Assembly: GCF_001513955.1 (NCBI RefSeq) | Contig: NZ_KQ948152.1 | Coordinates: 186,001 to 250,000 of the forward strand | Length of the DNA stretch: 64,000 nt | Reading direction: 5' to 3' | Source of the DNA: Streptomyces pseudovenezuelae | GTDB lineage: Bacteria; Actinomycetota; Actinomycetes; Streptomycetales; Streptomycetaceae | In this document: one piece after another, positions 26,202-35,074 of the stretch | How the letters are laid out: the number at the start of each line of letters is the position of its first letter | How positions within the stretch are numbered: the stretch's first letter is position 1 | Made by a program: the position numbers and the translations under genes | Notes under the pieces: generated by a model | What the model was told of the DNA's origin: nothing | The model's input: the letters and a program-made list of their open reading frames with translations, nothing else | Databases searched by the model: none

Positions 26202-26957
26202 GTGTCGACGCCGTTCTATGTCTCCCCCCAGCAGGCGATGGCCGACCGGGCGGAGTACGCCCGCAAGGGCATCGCCCGTGGTCGCAGCCTGGTCGTGCTG
26301 CAGTATGCCGACGGCATCGTGTTCGTCGGCGAGAATCCGTCCCGCGCGCTGCACAAGTTCAGCGAGATCTACGACCGGATCGGCTTCGCGGCCGCCGGCA
26401 AGTACAACGAGTACGAGAATCTGCGGATCGGCGGCGTCCGGTATGCCGATCTTCGTGGTTACACCTATGACCGTGACGACGTGACCGCTCGTGGTCTCGC
26501 CAACGTGTACGCCCAGACGCTGGGCACGATCTTCTCCTCGGCCGGTGAGAAGCCGTACGAGGTGGAGCTGGTCGTGGCGGAGGTCGGTGAGACGCCGGAC
26601 GGGGACCAGATCTACCGGTTGCCGCACGACGGTTCCATCGTGGACGAGCACGGTTCGGTGGCGGTGGGCGGCAATGCCGAGACGATCAGCAGTTATCTGG
26701 ATCAGCGGCACCAGGACGGCATGAGCCTGGCGGAGGCGCTGAAGCTGGCCGTGCAGGCGTTGTCCCGGGACACCAACGGCAGTGAGCGGGAGATCCCCGC
26801 GGAGCGGCTGGAGGTCGCGGTGCTGGACCGTACGCGTCCGCAGCAGCGCAAGTTCAAGCGCATCGTGGGGCGTCAGCTCGGCCGGTTGCTGGAGGCCGGT
26901 GGTGCGTCCACCGAGGCGGAGAGCTCGGACGAGGCGGAGGGCTCCGAGGAGGAGTAG
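26202..26957 (+). CDS. prcA: 20S proteasome alpha subunit
   Basis: 251 residues, forms the outer gate rings of the 20S core and receives the C-terminal GQYL of ARC. The N-terminal gating segment STPFYVSPQQAMADRAEYARKG is followed by GIVFVGENPSRALHKFSEIYDRIGFAAAGKYNEYENLRIGG-type core. The last 20 residues (EAESSDEAEGSEEE) form an acidic tail common in Streptomyces PrcA. GTG start; a terminator hairpin follows at 26989-27022. Confidence 0.96.
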   Translation: MSTPFYVSPQQAMADRAEYARKGIARGRSLVVLQYADGIVFVGENPSRALHKFSEIYDRIGFAAAGKYNEYENLRIGGVRYADLRGYTYDRDDVTARGLANVYAQTLGTIFSSAGEKPYEVELVVAEVGETPDGDQIYRLPHDGSIVDEHGSVAVGGNAETISSYLDQRHQDGMSLAEALKLAVQALSRDTNGSEREIPAERLEVAVLDRTRPQQRKFKRIVGRQLGRLLEAGGASTEAESSDEAEGSEEE

Positions 26958-26988
26958 CCGCGTCCGTCCCATCCGACGGTTTCCCTTT

Positions 26989-27022
26989 CTGTGCCCCGGC
27001 CGATCACCAGGCCGGGGCACAG
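26989..27022. terminator. Bidirectional terminator between prcA and the LacI gene
   Basis: CTGTGCCCCGGCC and GGCCGGGGCACAG, 13-bp perfect stem, 8-nt loop, preceded by CTTT and between convergent genes. Confidence 0.85.
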
Positions 27023-27027
27023 GGCGT

Positions 27028-28044
27028 TCAGGAGGGCCTTGGCGGGGCCGTGGAGCCTCGTACGACCAGTTCGACGGGGATGTCTCCGGCGTCGGGTGTG
27101 CGGTCCTCCAGGACGGCGAGGAGGGCTTGCATGCCGCGTTCGCCGAAGAGTTCGGCGTCCAGTCGTACGGTCGTCAGTTCGGGGTCGAGGGCGGTGGCGA
27201 GGGCGAGGTCGTCCAGGCCGGTGACGGAGAGGTCGTCGGGGACGCGCAGGCCGAGTCGTCGTGCGGCCTTGTAGGCGCCGGCGGCGAGTTTGTCGTCGTC
27301 GCAGACGAGGGCGGTGGGGCGGGGGCCGGGTGCGGCGAGGGCGGCTTCGGCGGCGGTGAGGGCGCCGTCGATGGAGATGGGCGCGTGGGCGGTGCGGACG
27401 GTGGTGCCGGGTACCGCGGCAAGCCGTGCGGCCAGTTCTCGTGCGCGTACTTCGAAGGTCCAGGAGGGCACGTCGGCGGCGAGGTGCAGGAAGTGGCGGT
27501 GGCCGAGGTCCAGGAGGTGGGTGGCGACCTGGCGGATGCCGTCGGCGATGTCGAGGTTGACGGTGGCGGCGCCGAGGCTGCCGGAGGGGTCGCTGTCGAG
27601 CATGACGAGGGGGAGCTGGTCGCCGCGGATGGCGGTGAGGGCGTCGGCGGCCATGGAGGAGGCGATGACGCCGTCGAGGGCGGCCTGGGCGGAGGCGAAG
27701 GGGTCGCGGGCGGGGCCGATGCCTTCGGGGGAGGGGTAGAGGACGACGCCGAAGCCGTGGTCGGCGGCGACGCGGGCGGCGCCGGTGTAGACGCCGGCGA
27801 AGAACTCGGTGGTGAGGGCGGGGACGACGAGGAGGACGGTGCGGGTGTGGCCGAGGCGGAGGTTGCGGGCGGCGAGGTTGGGCCGGTAGCCGAGGTCGCG
27901 GGCGGCTTCCCGGACCCGTTCGGCGGTGGTCTCGGAGACGCGGCCGCGCCATTTGTCGCCGAGGACGAGGGAGACGGCGGCCTGGGACACTCCGGCCGCC
28001 TGGGCGACGTCGCGGCTGGTCGGTCGCGTGCTGCTGCGTGCCAC
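27028..28044 (-). CDS. LacI-family transcriptional regulator
   Basis: 338 residues. The helix-turn-helix at residues 8-55 reads RDVAQAAGVSQAAVSLVLGDKWRGRVSETT, with the hinge helix motif following (DLGYRPNLAARNLRLG). A periplasmic-binding-like effector domain covers the rest. It is divergent from the MFS gene at 28133, and two TACGTA palindromes lie between them, so it probably controls the transporter and itself. The GTG at 28044 is preceded by AAGGAG. The effector is probably a sugar or sugar derivative but cannot be named. The pair separates pafA from the other proteasome genes. Confidence 0.92.
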   Translation of the reverse strand: MARSSTRPTSRDVAQAAGVSQAAVSLVLGDKWRGRVSETTAERVREAARDLGYRPNLAARNLRLGHTRTVLLVVPALTTEFFAGVYTGAARVAADHGFGVVLYPSPEGIGPARDPFASAQAALDGVIASSMAADALTAIRGDQLPLVMLDSDPSGSLGAATVNLDIADGIRQVATHLLDLGHRHFLHLAADVPSWTFEVRARELAARLAAVPGTTVRTAHAPISIDGALTAAEAALAAPGPRPTALVCDDDKLAAGAYKAARRLGLRVPDDLSVTGLDDLALATALDPELTTVRLDAELFGERGMQALLAVLEDRTPDAGDIPVELVVRGSTAPPRPS

Positions 28045-28088
28045 CGTGGGTCCGCTCCTTCGTCTGGACGTCCGAACAGCGCACATGG

Positions 28089-28115
28089 TACGTATGGGAG
28101 TCGAGGTTATACGTA
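28089..28115. promoter_or_regulatory. Paired TACGTA palindromes in the LacI/MFS intergenic region
   Basis: TACGTA occurs at 28089-28094 and 28110-28115, centres 21 bp apart (two helical turns), in the only space between the two divergent genes. Candidate operator of the LacI protein. Confidence 0.5.
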
Positions 28116-28132
28116 TTACTTGGAGGCGGGAC

Positions 28133-29392
28133 ATGGCCGCGGGATACCTGGAGATCCTCAGGGCGAGGCATGCGGCACGCCTGCTGACGGGCACGCTGGT
28201 GGGCCGGCTGCCGAACGCCACCGCGGCGATCGCGATCGTGCTGTTCGTCCGGGCGGAGGGTGGCACGTACAGCCTCGCCGGAGCTCTCGCGGCCGTCTAC
28301 GGGGTCGCCAACGCCGTGGGGCAGCCGGTGCTCGGGCGGTTCGTCGACCTGCACGGCCAGCCTCGTGTGCAGTTCCCGGCCGCCGTGCTCTCGGCGCTCG
28401 CGATGACCGTGTTCGCCTTCACCGGCACCGATCCGCTCCCGCTCGCCTACGCGGCCGTGGCGGCCGCGGGGCTCTTCACGCCGCCGCTGGAGGGCGGCCT
28501 GCGCGCGCTGTGGCCGAGCGTGCTGCGCCGGGAGGACCAGGTGCACACGGCGTACGCGATGGACGCGGTGGCGCAGGAAATCATGTTCACCGTGGGACCG
28601 TTGCTGGTGACGCTGTGCGTGTCGCTGTGGTCGGCGCAGGCGGCGCTGGTGGTGCTGAACGTCGTCGGGGTCCTCGGGGCGCTCTCGGTCGTCGTGTCGC
28701 CGCCCTCGCGCGCGTGGCGCTCGGGGCCGCGTGAGGCGCACTGGCTCGGGGCGTTGCGCTCGCCGGGGCTCCTGGCGCTGCTCGGCGCGTTCCTGTTCGT
28801 CGGGATCGCGCTCGGGTCCATCACGGTCGCCTCGGTGCCGTACGCGGACGAGCACGGCGGGGACGCGGTGTACGGCTGGCTGATGGCCGGGATCGGTCTC
28901 GGGGCCCTGGTGGGCGGCACGGTGTACGGGGCGCGGCAGTGGGCCGGTGAGCCCGCGCGGCGACTGCAGGTCCTGGTGGGCTTTCTGGCGGTGTGTTACC
29001 TGCCGCTGACGCTGATGCCGGGCGCGGTCGCCATGACGCTGCTGATGGTTCTCGCGGGTGTGTTCCTGGCCCCGGTGATCGCCTGCGCGTTCGTCCTGGT
29101 GGACCGGCACGCGCCGGCCGGGACGGTCACCGAGGCGTTCTCCTGGCTCGTGACGACGTTCACCGTGGGCGCCTCGGTCGGAACGGGGCTCGCGGGCCCG
29201 GTCGTCGAGGGTGGTGGGGCCGTGTGGGGCTTCGGCGTGCCGGGGGTCGCGGGGGGTGTGTCACTGGTGGTCCTGCTGGCCACCGGGCGGGTCCTCGCAG
29301 CTCCCGCCCGGCGGGCGGTGGTTGCGGCTTCATCGGAAAATGATCCAAACCGTGCTGCCGAACCCCGTTTCAGCTCGGGGGATCGGGCGTAA
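28133..29392 (+). CDS. MFS transporter, probable efflux type
   Basis: 419-residue major-facilitator protein with about twelve membrane segments. Segments include GTLVGRLPNATAAIAIVLFV and, after the first loop, QPVLGRFVDLHGQPRVQFPAAV (the loop 2-3 GRxxDxxGRR-like motif). The central loop (RAWRSGPREAHW) splits the two six-helix halves. The ATG at 28133 follows TGGAGGCGGGAC. It is divergent from a LacI regulator and ends 9 nt before pafA, so it may share its transcript with the Pup ligase. Substrate unknown. Confidence 0.88.
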   Translation: MAAGYLEILRARHAARLLTGTLVGRLPNATAAIAIVLFVRAEGGTYSLAGALAAVYGVANAVGQPVLGRFVDLHGQPRVQFPAAVLSALAMTVFAFTGTDPLPLAYAAVAAAGLFTPPLEGGLRALWPSVLRREDQVHTAYAMDAVAQEIMFTVGPLLVTLCVSLWSAQAALVVLNVVGVLGALSVVVSPPSRAWRSGPREAHWLGALRSPGLLALLGAFLFVGIALGSITVASVPYADEHGGDAVYGWLMAGIGLGALVGGTVYGARQWAGEPARRLQVLVGFLAVCYLPLTLMPGAVAMTLLMVLAGVFLAPVIACAFVLVDRHAPAGTVTEAFSWLVTTFTVGASVGTGLAGPVVEGGGAVWGFGVPGVAGGVSLVVLLATGRVLAAPARRAVVAASSENDPNRAAEPRFSSGDRA

Positions 29393-29401
29393 TGTTCAGT
29401 C

Positions 29402-30763
29402 ATGGACCGCCGCATTTTCGGGCTGGAGAACGAGTACGGCGTCACGTGTACGTTCAGGGGACAGCGGCGCCTGTCTCCCGACGAGGTGGCGCGGTACCTC
29501 TTCCGCCGTGTCGTGTCATGGGGCCGCAGCAGTAACGTCTTTCTGCGAAACGGCGCACGCCTCTATCTCGACGTGGGCTCACATCCGGAATACGCGACAC
29601 CCGAATGTGACAACGTGACCGAACTGGTCACCCACGACAAAGCGGGCGAGCGCATTCTCGAAGGACTCCTGGTGGACGCCGAACGACGCCTGCACGAGGA
29701 AGGAATCGCGGGCGACGTCTACCTCTTCAAGAACAACACGGATTCGGCCGGCAACTCCTACGGCTGCCACGAGAACTATCTCGTCGCCCGCCACGGGGAG
29801 TTCTCCCGGCTCGCGGACATTCTCATTCCGTTCCTGGTCACCCGGCAGCTTCTCTGCGGTGCCGGCAAGGTGCTGCAGACCCCGCGGGGCGCGGTGTACT
29901 GCGTCAGTCAGCGGGCCGAGCACATCTGGGAGGGCGTCTCCTCGGCGACGACGCGTTCCCGGCCCATCATCAACACCCGGGACGAACCGCACGCCGACGC
30001 CGAGCGCTACCGCCGCCTGCACGTCATCGTGGGCGACTCGAACATGTCCGAGACGACCATGCTGCTGAAGGTCGGCGCGACCGACCTGGTGCTGCGCATG
30101 ATCGAGGCGGGCACCGTGATGCGGGACCTGACCCTGGAGAACCCGATCCGGGCGATCCGCGAGGTCAGCCACGACATCACGGGCCGGCGCAAGGTGCGTC
30201 TGGCCAGCGGCCGCGAGGCCTCCGCGCTGGAGGTGCAGCGCGAGTACTACGAGAAGGCCGTGGACTTCGTCGAGCGGCGGGGCATCCGCACCGGCACCGT
30301 CGACCAGGTCCTGGAGCTGTGGGGCCGCACGCTGGACGCGATCGAGGCGGAGGACCTCGACCGGATCGGCACCGAGATCGACTGGGTCATGAAGTACAAG
30401 CTCATCGAGCGGTACCGGGCCAAGCACAACATGACCATGTCCCACCCGCGGGTCGCGCAGATAGACCTCGCGTATCACGACATCCACCGCCGTCGTGGGC
30501 TCTACTACCTTCTGGAGAGGAAGGGCCAAGCCGCCCGTATCTGCAACGACTTGAAGATCTTCGAGGGCAAGTCCGTTCCGCCGCAGACCACTCGGGCGCG
30601 GCTGCGCGGTGACTTCATCCGCAGGGCCCAGGAACAGCGCCGGGACTTCACGGTCGACTGGGTCCACCTCAAGCTCAACGACCAGGCGCAGCGCACGGTG
30701 TTGTGCAAGGACCCGTTCCGATCGGTCGACGACCGGGTCGAGAAACTGATCGCCGGAATGTGA
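29402..30763 (+). CDS. pafA: PafA, Pup-protein ligase
   Basis: 453-residue ATP-dependent ligase that activates the C-terminal Glu of Pup and joins it to substrate lysines. FGLENEYGVTCTF opens the ATP/metal site, and NGARLYLDVGSHPEYATPE carries the nucleophile-activating Asp. The Dop loop is absent, which separates it from the paralogue dop at 22805. LYLLERKGQAARICNDLKIFEGKSVPP-type C-terminal elements are intact. Only 9 nt separate it from the MFS gene and no strong ribosome site is visible before the ATG; TAATGT 6 nt upstream may serve as -10 of a leaderless message. Confidence 0.96.
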   Translation: MDRRIFGLENEYGVTCTFRGQRRLSPDEVARYLFRRVVSWGRSSNVFLRNGARLYLDVGSHPEYATPECDNVTELVTHDKAGERILEGLLVDAERRLHEEGIAGDVYLFKNNTDSAGNSYGCHENYLVARHGEFSRLADILIPFLVTRQLLCGAGKVLQTPRGAVYCVSQRAEHIWEGVSSATTRSRPIINTRDEPHADAERYRRLHVIVGDSNMSETTMLLKVGATDLVLRMIEAGTVMRDLTLENPIRAIREVSHDITGRRKVRLASGREASALEVQREYYEKAVDFVERRGIRTGTVDQVLELWGRTLDAIEAEDLDRIGTEIDWVMKYKLIERYRAKHNMTMSHPRVAQIDLAYHDIHRRRGLYYLLERKGQAARICNDLKIFEGKSVPPQTTRARLRGDFIRRAQEQRRDFTVDWVHLKLNDQAQRTVLCKDPFRSVDDRVEKLIAGM

Positions 30764-30768
30764 GCGAA

Positions 30769-30827
30769 GCGTTCCGGGGCACCGCCGGAACGCAACACGG
30801 GCGCCGTACGTTTCCCGTACGGCGCCC
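30769..30827 (+). terminator. Two tandem hairpins after pafA
   Basis: GCGTTCCGG/CCGGAACGC (30769-30793) and GGGCGCCGTACG/CGTACGGCGCCC (30799-30827), the latter followed by TTCTC. Confidence 0.75.
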
Positions 30828-30891
30828 TTCTCACGCCGTAGAGTTGCGCGCACGCCATCAACAAGATCGACCGATTACGAGGGCCCCCACC

Positions 30892-31896
30892 GTGCGCCGA
30901 CGCTCCCTTCTCATTGCCGTTCCCGCAGGACTGGCCACACTCGCCGCATGCGGTGACGACAAGTCCGACTCGAGCAAGGCGAGCGACAGCGCGTCACCCT
31001 CGCCGTCGTCCTCGGCCTCCCAGGCACCGCCGCCGAAGATCGTCGCCGGTCCGCTGCCGGCGATCACGGCGGGCACGAAGTTCGGCGAGAAGCCGACGGT
31101 CGCCAAGGGCACCGGCGACCCGTCCAAGGACCTCGCGGTCAAGACGGTCATCGCGGGCGGCGGCACCACCATCGCCGAGGGCGACTACGTCCAGGCGCAC
31201 TACCTGGGTCAGATCTGGAGCACCGCCAAGGTCTTCGACAACTCCTACGACCGCAAGACGGCCCTGGTCATCCAGCTCGCGCAGAACAGCATCATCGACG
31301 GCTGGCGGTACGCCCTGACGGGCAAGAAGGCCGGCAGCCGGGTCCAGTTCTCCGTCCCGCCCACCTGGGGGTACGGCAAGCAGGGCAACGCGCAGGCGGG
31401 CATCAAGGGCACCGACACGCTGGTGTTCGTCGTCGATGTGCAGGACACGTTCAACGCGAAGAGCTCCGCCAAGGGCAAGGACGTCGCGCAGGGCGACGCG
31501 AAGCTGCCCAAGGTCGGCACCAACACCGACGGCAAGGCCCCCTCCATCGAGATCCCCAAGGCCGACGCGCCCACCAAGCTGGTGTCGGAGTACGTCATCG
31601 AGGGCGACGGTGACGAGGTCGCGGCCGACAGCACGCTGCTCGTGCAGTACAAGGGCGTGGTGTGGGACAGCGGCAAGGAGTTCGACTCGACGTACAGCCG
31701 CAAGCAGCTGGCGTCGTTCTCGCTCCAGCAGGTCGTCAAGGGCTGGGCGCAGGGTCTGACCGGCAAGAAGGTCGGCAGCCGGGTGCTGATCTCCATCCCG
31801 CCGAAGCTGGGCTACGGCGACAACCCGCCGGCCGGCAGCGGTATCGAGAAGGACTCCACGCTGGTCTTCACCGTGGACATCCTGGCGAAGATGTGA
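30892..31896 (+). CDS. FKBP-type peptidyl-prolyl isomerase lipoprotein, two FKBP domains
   Basis: 334 residues from GTG 30892. A signal peptide with twin Arg (RRRSLL) ends in lipobox LAAC (Cys about residue 19), so it is probably an exported lipoprotein. Two FKBP domains follow a Ser/Ala-rich linker: the first around residues 85-185 (DYVQAHYLGQIWSTAKVFDNSYDRKTA... WRYALTGKKAGSRV), the second around 235-334 (LLVQYKGVVWDSGKEFDSTYSR... WAQGLTGKKVGSRVLISIPP). The active-site Tyr, Phe, Asp and Trp positions are mostly kept. Paired with a one-domain cytosolic FKBP just downstream. Confidence 0.92.
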   Translation: MRRRSLLIAVPAGLATLAACGDDKSDSSKASDSASPSPSSSASQAPPPKIVAGPLPAITAGTKFGEKPTVAKGTGDPSKDLAVKTVIAGGGTTIAEGDYVQAHYLGQIWSTAKVFDNSYDRKTALVIQLAQNSIIDGWRYALTGKKAGSRVQFSVPPTWGYGKQGNAQAGIKGTDTLVFVVDVQDTFNAKSSAKGKDVAQGDAKLPKVGTNTDGKAPSIEIPKADAPTKLVSEYVIEGDGDEVAADSTLLVQYKGVVWDSGKEFDSTYSRKQLASFSLQQVVKGWAQGLTGKKVGSRVLISIPPKLGYGDNPPAGSGIEKDSTLVFTVDILAKM

Positions 31897-31984
31897 CGCA
31901 CGGGGGACATGGGCGCAGGTCCCCGCGGCAGGGATGTAAGACTGGTCCCTGTTGCCTTTCCGTGAACAAGCAGGAGCGAGTGAC

Positions 31985-32356
31985 GTGAGCATCGACAAGC
32001 CCGAGATCGACTTCCCTGAGGGCGCGCCCCCGGCGGACCTGGAGATCAAGGACATCTGGGAGGGCGACGGCGAGGTTGCGCAGGCCGGCCAGACCGTCAC
32101 CGTCCACTACGTGGGCGTCTCCTTCAGCACCGGCGAGGAGTTCGACGCCAGCTGGAACCGTGGTCAGCCGTTCCGCTTCCCGCTGGGTGGCGGCCGGGTC
32201 ATCAAGGGCTGGGACCAGGGCGTGCAGGGCATGAAGGTCGGCGGCCGTCGCCAGCTGACCATTCCGGCCCACCTCGCCTACGGCAACCAGAGCCCGACTC
32301 CGGCGATCAAGCCCGGTGAGACGCTGATCTTCGTGGTCGACCTTCTCGGCGTCTGA
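31985..32356 (+). CDS. FKBP-type peptidyl-prolyl cis-trans isomerase, cytosolic
   Basis: 123 residues, one complete FKBP domain: VTVHYVGVSFSTGEEFDASWNRGQPFRFPLGGGRVIKGWDQGVQGMKVGGRRQLTIP and LIFVVDLL. The active-site Tyr, Asp, Phe and Trp are present. No signal peptide. GTG start after GCAGGAGCG. Lies 88 nt after the lipoprotein paralogue and before the pafBC genes; a clear terminator follows. Confidence 0.95.
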   Translation: MSIDKPEIDFPEGAPPADLEIKDIWEGDGEVAQAGQTVTVHYVGVSFSTGEEFDASWNRGQPFRFPLGGGRVIKGWDQGVQGMKVGGRRQLTIPAHLAYGNQSPTPAIKPGETLIFVVDLLGV

Positions 32357-32442
32357 TCGTCGTACCGGCGTTATCGGAGAAGCCGTAAAAGATCGCGTCG
32401 CGATCGGATCGCCGTACGACATCCGACCGGACCTGATCGACC

Positions 32443-32480
32443 AGGGCCCATGCCTGTCCGGGCATGGGCCCTCGGCTTTT
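32443..32480 (+). terminator. Terminator after the FKBP gene
   Basis: AGGGCCCATGCC/GGCATGGGCCCT stem, 6-nt loop, then CGGCTTTT. Confidence 0.88.
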
Positions 32481-32544
32481 GCCTGGCTCCTTCGGGGCGG
32501 TACGGTCAACGTCCGTAAGCACCATAGGGAGGCGAAGGGCGTCG

Positions 32545-33498
32545 ATGGCCATTGCCAAGGCCGAGCGGCTGATGAACCTGGCGCTGTGTCTGCTCGGGAC
32601 GCGACGGCCGCTGAGCAAGCGTGAGCTCCGGGAGTCCATCGAGGCCTACCTGGAAGCCAATTCCGACGACTCCTTCAACCGGATGTTCGAGCGCGACAAG
32701 GACGATCTGCGCGAACTCGGGCTCGTGATCGAGACCGTTGAGAACCTCGACGGCGAAGTCGGCTATCTCGCCCGCCGGGACAGCAACCGGCTGCCGCCCA
32801 TCACCCTCGACGCCGAGGAGGCCGCCGCCCTGGGGCTGGCCGCCAAGGTGTGGCAGCAGGCCCGGCTCGCCGGCGCGGCCAGCGGCGCGCTGCAGAAGCT
32901 GCGCGCGGCGGGGCTGCCCGAGGACGTCGACCCGTACGAGGCGCACGGCGCCCTGGAGCCGCGCATCCCGGTGCACGAGGCCTCCTTCGAGCCGCTGATG
33001 CTGGCCTGCCGTGACCGCCGACCGGTCGTCTTCGACTACCGCAAGGCCACCGCCGCCCGCCCCGAGCCGCGCCATGTCGAGCCGTGGGCGCTGGAGTGCT
33101 GGCGCGGCCACTGGTACCTGGCCGGATTCGACCGGGACCGGGGCGCCGAACGGGTGTTCCGGCTCTCCCGGATCACCGGCAAGGTGCGCTCGCGCGGGGC
33201 GCGGTTCACGGCGCCGGTCCCCGACGTCGTCACCGTCCGCGAGACCGTGGCGGGCTGGGCGGGGGAGACCGCCGACCGCAGCGCGCTGATCCGGCTGCGC
33301 ACCGGCGCCGGGTACCCCTTGCGGGCGAAGGCCACCTCGGTGCGGGAACTGGGCGACGGCTGGGACGAGTTGGAGATTCCGTACGGCCACGGCCTGGACG
33401 CCTGGCTGGTGGAGTTCGGTCCGGACGTGGTGGTCCTGGAGCCCGCAGAGTTGCGGGCCGACGTGGTGGACCGGCTGCGTGCCGTGGCCAAGGGCTGA
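32545..33498 (+). CDS. pafB: WYL-domain regulator, PafB-like
   Basis: 317 residues: winged helix (LSKRELRESIEAY, FNRMFERDKDDLRELGL), a WYL domain (about 140-220: RPVVFDYRKATAARPEPRHVEPWALECWRGHWYLAGFDRDRGAERVFRLSRI) and a WCX extension. In mycobacteria PafB and PafC act together as the transcriptional activator of the LexA-independent DNA-damage response. Start ATG 32545 after GGGAGGCGAAGGG. The next gene begins 19 nt later and is its paralogue; the pair sits between pafA and tatA exactly as in Mycobacterium. Likely targets are visible within this window (promoters before the RecB-family nuclease, helY, the 5'-3' exonuclease). Confidence 0.9.
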   Translation: MAIAKAERLMNLALCLLGTRRPLSKRELRESIEAYLEANSDDSFNRMFERDKDDLRELGLVIETVENLDGEVGYLARRDSNRLPPITLDAEEAAALGLAAKVWQQARLAGAASGALQKLRAAGLPEDVDPYEAHGALEPRIPVHEASFEPLMLACRDRRPVVFDYRKATAARPEPRHVEPWALECWRGHWYLAGFDRDRGAERVFRLSRITGKVRSRGARFTAPVPDVVTVRETVAGWAGETADRSALIRLRTGAGYPLRAKATSVRELGDGWDELEIPYGHGLDAWLVEFGPDVVVLEPAELRADVVDRLRAVAKG

Positions 33499-33517
33499 GG
33501 GGGAGCGGAAGAGAACT

Positions 33518-34582
33518 GTGGCAGGCAAACCGGTCAGGCCCACGAACGCCATCGACCAGACCCGGCGGATGCTCTCGCTGGTGACCTATCTGAAGGAGCG
33601 TCCCGGCGCGCGGGTCGAGGACGTGGCCCGTGCCTTCGGGATCACCGAGGACGAGCTGGTCTCCGACCTCGACGTGCTGCCCATGTGTGGCACCAGCTTC
33701 CGCGGCGGCGATCTCCTCGACATCGACACCGACGGCGAGCGGATCTGGTGGCACAACCCCGCCGCCCTCGGCGAGGAGACGGCCGAGCCGCTGCGGCTCG
33801 CCGCCGACGAGGCGACCGCGCTGCTGGTGGCCGCCCGCGCGGTCTCCACGCTGCCCGGCCTCAGGGAGAGCGACCGGCAGGCGCTGCTGCGGGCCACCGC
33901 CAAGGTGGAGACCGCGGCCGGGGAGCAGGCGGGCGCGAGCTCCCGGCTGTCGGTGACCTTCGAGGCCGAGGGCGGTGTCTTCGCGGACGTCGACCGGGCC
34001 ATCTCCGAGCGCCGGAGGCTGTGGATCCGCTACTACTCGCCCGCCCGTGACGAGCTCACCGAGCGCGAGATCGACCCGATCCGCCTGGTCAGCGTCGGCC
34101 ACACCTATGTCGAGGCGTGGTGCCGCCGCTCCGAGGCGCGGCGCACCTTCCGGCTCGACCGGGTCGCCGAGATCAAGATCCTCGACGAGCCGTCCGCGCC
34201 GCCCGAGGTCGAGCTCAGGGACCTGTCGGAAGGGCTGGTGCAGCCCGCGGCCGAGGACCCCGAGGTGGTCGTCGAGGTCGGACCCGGCGGCCGCTGGGTC
34301 GCCGAGTACTACCCGCACGACAGTGCGGATGAGCTTTCCGACGGCGGGCTGCGTATTACCCTCCGCACCCCCGACCCGGCATCGCTGCGCAGGCTGGCGC
34401 TTCGGCTCGGCCGCGACGGCCGGATCGTCTCGCCGCGCGACCTCGCCGACAGCGCCCGCGAGGCGGCCCGTGAGGCGCTGGCGGCCTACGACGGGGTCGA
34501 GGCACAGGGCGCGCAGGCGGCGGGCGCCGGGCGCGACGGGCAGGGCGACGGTCGGTACGACAGGCAGGAGCAGGGGCTTTGA
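33518..34582 (+). CDS. pafC: WYL-domain regulator, PafC-like
   Basis: 354 residues from GTG 33518. Same layout as the upstream gene: HTH (DQTRRMLSLVTYLKERPGARVEDVARAFGITEDELVSDL), WYL domain (RRLWIRYYSPARDELTEREIDPIRLVSVGHTYVEAWCRRSEARRTFRLDRVAEI) and WCX domain. The C-terminal 30 residues are Gly/Gln/Asp-rich and not conserved in the family. Presumed heterodimer partner of PafB. The stop codon overlaps the TTG start of the small zinc-ribbon gene, so these genes form one operon. Confidence 0.9.
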   Translation: MAGKPVRPTNAIDQTRRMLSLVTYLKERPGARVEDVARAFGITEDELVSDLDVLPMCGTSFRGGDLLDIDTDGERIWWHNPAALGEETAEPLRLAADEATALLVAARAVSTLPGLRESDRQALLRATAKVETAAGEQAGASSRLSVTFEAEGGVFADVDRAISERRRLWIRYYSPARDELTEREIDPIRLVSVGHTYVEAWCRRSEARRTFRLDRVAEIKILDEPSAPPEVELRDLSEGLVQPAAEDPEVVVEVGPGGRWVAEYYPHDSADELSDGGLRITLRTPDPASLRRLALRLGRDGRIVSPRDLADSAREAAREALAAYDGVEAQGAQAAGAGRDGQGDGRYDRQEQGL

Positions 34583-34869
34583 GCGAGTCGGCGACGTCCG
34601 GTGCGGGTATCTCGGTGGCTGCCGCCTTCGCGGGGATGAGAAGCGCGGCTCCCGTGACCTTCAAGGCGGGCTGCCCGGACTGCCGTGAGCGGTTCGAGCT
34701 GGCCGCCAGCGCTTTCCGCCTCGCCATCGGCGCGACCAGCCGCACCACCTTCTACTCCTTCACCTGCCCCGAGTGCGGCGCGGCCGTCCGCAAGCCCGCC
34801 GGCGAGCGGATCGTGGAGCTGCTGACCGGCGGCGGGGTCCGTACGCTGCGGCTGCACTCCACCCTCTAG
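34579..34869 (+). CDS. Small zinc-ribbon protein of unknown function
   Basis: 96 residues. Two CPxC knuckles (GCPDCRERF and TCPECGAAVRKP) about 32 residues apart suggest one zinc site. The TTG start overlaps the pafC stop codon and is preceded by CAGGAGCAGGGG; an internal GTG (codon 14) is a possible alternative. Its position in the pafBC-tat operon is suggestive, but I do not know a function. Confidence 0.75.
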   Translation: MSESATSGAGISVAAAFAGMRSAAPVTFKAGCPDCRERFELAASAFRLAIGATSRTTFYSFTCPECGAAVRKPAGERIVELLTGGGVRTLRLHSTL

Positions 34870-34879
34870 GCTCGGTGCC

Positions 34880-35074
34880 ATGTTCTGGCCGATGTTCGCG
34901 GTAGCTGTGGGTTTCGTGGGTCTCGCCGTGCTCGGTGTGCTCGCCGTCCGGGTCTTCCTGGAGGCCCGGCGTCTCGGCGTCCAGGTCGCGGACTCCGCGC
35001 GGCGCATCAACAGGGCCGCGGAGGACCTGGAGCGCGCGGCGGTGAGCACGGCCCGTTCCGTGGACTCACTGTGA
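34880..35074 (+). CDS. Small single-span membrane protein
   Basis: 64 residues: a hydrophobic N-terminal helix (about 3-25, FAVAVGFVGLAVLGVLAVRVF) followed by a charged amphipathic helix. This TatA-like topology is notable next to tatA, but there is no TatA Phe-Gly hinge. TAGGCT ends 7 nt before the ATG, so it may be made from a leaderless message; that box overlaps the stop codon of the preceding gene. Function unknown. Confidence 0.7.
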   Translation: MFWPMFAVAVGFVGLAVLGVLAVRVFLEARRLGVQVADSARRINRAAEDLERAAVSTARSVDSL

